Source: Alphaproteobacteria bacterium PA2 (GTDB taxonomy: Bacteria; Pseudomonadota; Alphaproteobacteria; Caulobacterales; Caulobacteraceae). Taken from it: a DNA stretch of 64,000 nucleotides. Shown here piece after piece: positions 60,675 to 64,000 of the stretch (position 1 is its first letter; the number at the start of each line of letters is the position of its first letter). The stretch covers positions 2,887,001 to 2,951,000 of the forward strand of contig NKIZ01000001.1 in assembly GCA_002256425.1 (NCBI GenBank), in the 5' to 3' direction. The notes beneath the pieces were generated by a model that was not told the DNA's origin, ran no database searches, and saw only the letters and a list, made by a program, of their open reading frames with translations. A program made the position numbers and the translations under genes.

Positions 60675-60826
60675 TACTGCGCAAGGTCGATGGGGATGCG
60701 GACCGCCCCGGGAGGCGCAGGTGCAGACGCCGTCGCCGCCGCAACCAGTTGGACCGCCATGAGACACAACAGGGCAAAGGCGATCCGCTGGAGCCGTTTT
60801 GAGACAAATATCGCCAGATTGACCAT
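60671..60826 (-). CDS. 51-residue hydrophobic small protein
   Basis: ATG at 60826 to TAG at 60671. The protein has a basic N-terminus (VSKRLQRI), a hydrophobic stretch (AFALLCLMAVQLVAAATASA) like a signal peptide or anchor, and a short Pro-rich tail ending DLAQY. AGG lies about 9 bases upstream of the ATG. I do not recognise it; the signal-like start and third-position G/C preference favour a real gene. It is divergent from the MBL gene. Confidence 0.5.
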   Translation of the reverse strand: MVNLAIFVSKRLQRIAFALLCLMAVQLVAAATASAPAPPGAVRIPIDLAQY

Positions 60827-60894
60827 CAATTGCGCCTGGAAACCCGAGTACTGAGCCCCTCAGCGCAAGGAACAGGCCGTCAAAGGACCCGCCC

Positions 60895-61772
60895 ATGATC
60901 CCCTATGTCCGCGAGATCAAATTCGAATACGGCGTCTGCGATCAGGTCTCGCCCCTGATCCGGCGGGTGGTGGCCAACAATCCCGGCCCCTTCACCTATC
61001 TGGGCACCGGCACCTACATCATCGGCAGGGGCGAGGTCGCGGTCGTCGACCCGGGCCCGGACCTGCCCGCCCACCTGGACGCCATACTGGCGGCGACGGC
61101 GGGTGAGACCATCACCCACATCCTCATAACCCACCACCATTCTGACCACTCGCCCCTGGCCGGGCCGCTGAAGGAAAAGACCGGCGCCACCATTTATGGC
61201 TGCGCGGTCGAGGTTCCCAAGGCAAAGGACAGCGTCATCACCGAGGCTGGCGCCGATTTCGGCTTTGCGCCGGATGTCAGCCTGTGCGGCGGCGGCCAGA
61301 TCCTGTCGGGTCCAGGCTGGACCGTTGAGGCCATCGCCACCCCGGGCCACACCTCAAACCACATCTGTTTCGCGCTGAAGGAAGAGAACGCCCTGCTGTC
61401 GGGCGACCACATCATGGGCTGGTCGACGACGGTAGTCTCGCCGCCAGACGGCGACATGACCGACTACATGAACAGTCTGGAGCTGATCAAGGCCCGGGAA
61501 TTCACCACCCTTTGGCCGACCCACGGCCCGCCGGTCACCGAGGTGACGCCCTTCATCGAGGCCTATATCGCCCACCGCAAGGACCGTGAGGCCCAGGTTC
61601 TGGGCGCCCTGAGGAATGGTCAGACCCGGATCAAGGAGATGGTCCCGGTGCTCTACGCCACCGTGGATCCCAGGCTGCACCCGGCCGCGGCCCGGTCGGT
61701 CCTGGGACACATGATCGATCTGGTGAACCGCGGTGTGGTGATCACCGACGGTTCCGCAGATCTGGATTCAGA

Positions 61773-61788
<16 letters not shown>
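60895..61788 (+). CDS. MBL-fold metallo-hydrolase (LACTB2-like)
   Basis: A 297-residue metallo-beta-lactamase-fold hydrolase. The zinc motif is ILITHHHSDHSPLAGPL; further ligands are in ATPGHTSNHICF, LLSGDHIMGW and WPTHGPP. The C-terminal winged-helix-like tail (IKEMVPVLYATVDPRLHPAA) is typical of LACTB2-type enzymes, which hydrolyse RNA or thioesters. The 3' end overlaps the convergent acyl-CoA synthetase gene by 16 bases. Confidence 0.92.
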
Positions 61789-63983
<2,195 letters not shown>

Positions 63984-64000
63984 CTTGTTCTTCCTTGAGA

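Overview
The window is chromosomal DNA of a GC-rich alphaproteobacterium, most likely one of the Caulobacteraceae (Caulobacter or Phenylobacterium type). This rests on a MucR/Ros regulator, DUF2336 and PAS_5 proteins, a YdcH-like DUF465 protein, large TonB-dependent receptors, multi-domain PAS histidine kinases and S8 peptidases with YGNVSPL-type repeats. The genus is an inference; no rRNA is present. Nothing phage-like, conjugative or IS-like was seen. tRNA-Gln(TTG) and tRNA-Pro(CGG) lie near 46.2-46.5 kb.

Layout. 1-8.4 kb: a membrane PAS sensor cut by the left edge, SufE, a PAS_5 protein, MucR, a DUF2336 protein, then a divergent enoyl-CoA hydratase / acyl-CoA synthetase pair around a 23-bp palindrome, a glycoside hydrolase and a CsaA-like protein. 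8.4-10 kb: a compositionally different patch with a COQ7-like diiron protein, a carboxymuconolactone-decarboxylase-like protein and a divergent HxlR regulator. 10-16.4 kb: lipocalin, a TonB-receptor-like protein with a Gly/Pro insert, a lone receiver and a PAS-PAS-kinase-receiver-Hpt hybrid kinase. 16.4-31 kb: archaeal/eukaryal-type ProRS, MaoC hydratase, an esterase/PhyH operon, small secreted proteins, a YghU-like GST, a serine protease, an SDR-GMC-PtrB-GNAT operon, a divergent NRAMP transporter and a DUF465 protein.

31-46 kb is the most distinctive region. All genes are on the minus strand: an EAL protein, three paralogous secreted S8 serine peptidases of 1012-1037 residues, two near-identical lone receivers and a TPR histidine kinase with a degenerate receiver. 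The peptidases carry tandem YGNVSPL heptads before the protease domain and a beta-barrel-like C-terminus. Two of them share about 923 bp of apparently identical 3' sequence, and all three have a small hairpin at the same place in the leader.

46-58 kb: a set of TPR-fused enzymes (GT9-like, Asp/Asn beta-hydroxylase-like, sulfotransferase, 2OG-Fe(II) oxygenase) around SppA and a large TonB-dependent receptor. 58-64 kb: two oligopeptide-type ABC permeases, a TIGR01244 phosphatase-like protein, a 51-residue ORF, an MBL hydrolase and an acyl-CoA synthetase carrying an unusual C-terminal membrane tail.

Two loci (16.4 and 53.0 kb) hold paired REP-like palindromes. Three convergent gene pairs end on one shared CTAG tetranucleotide.
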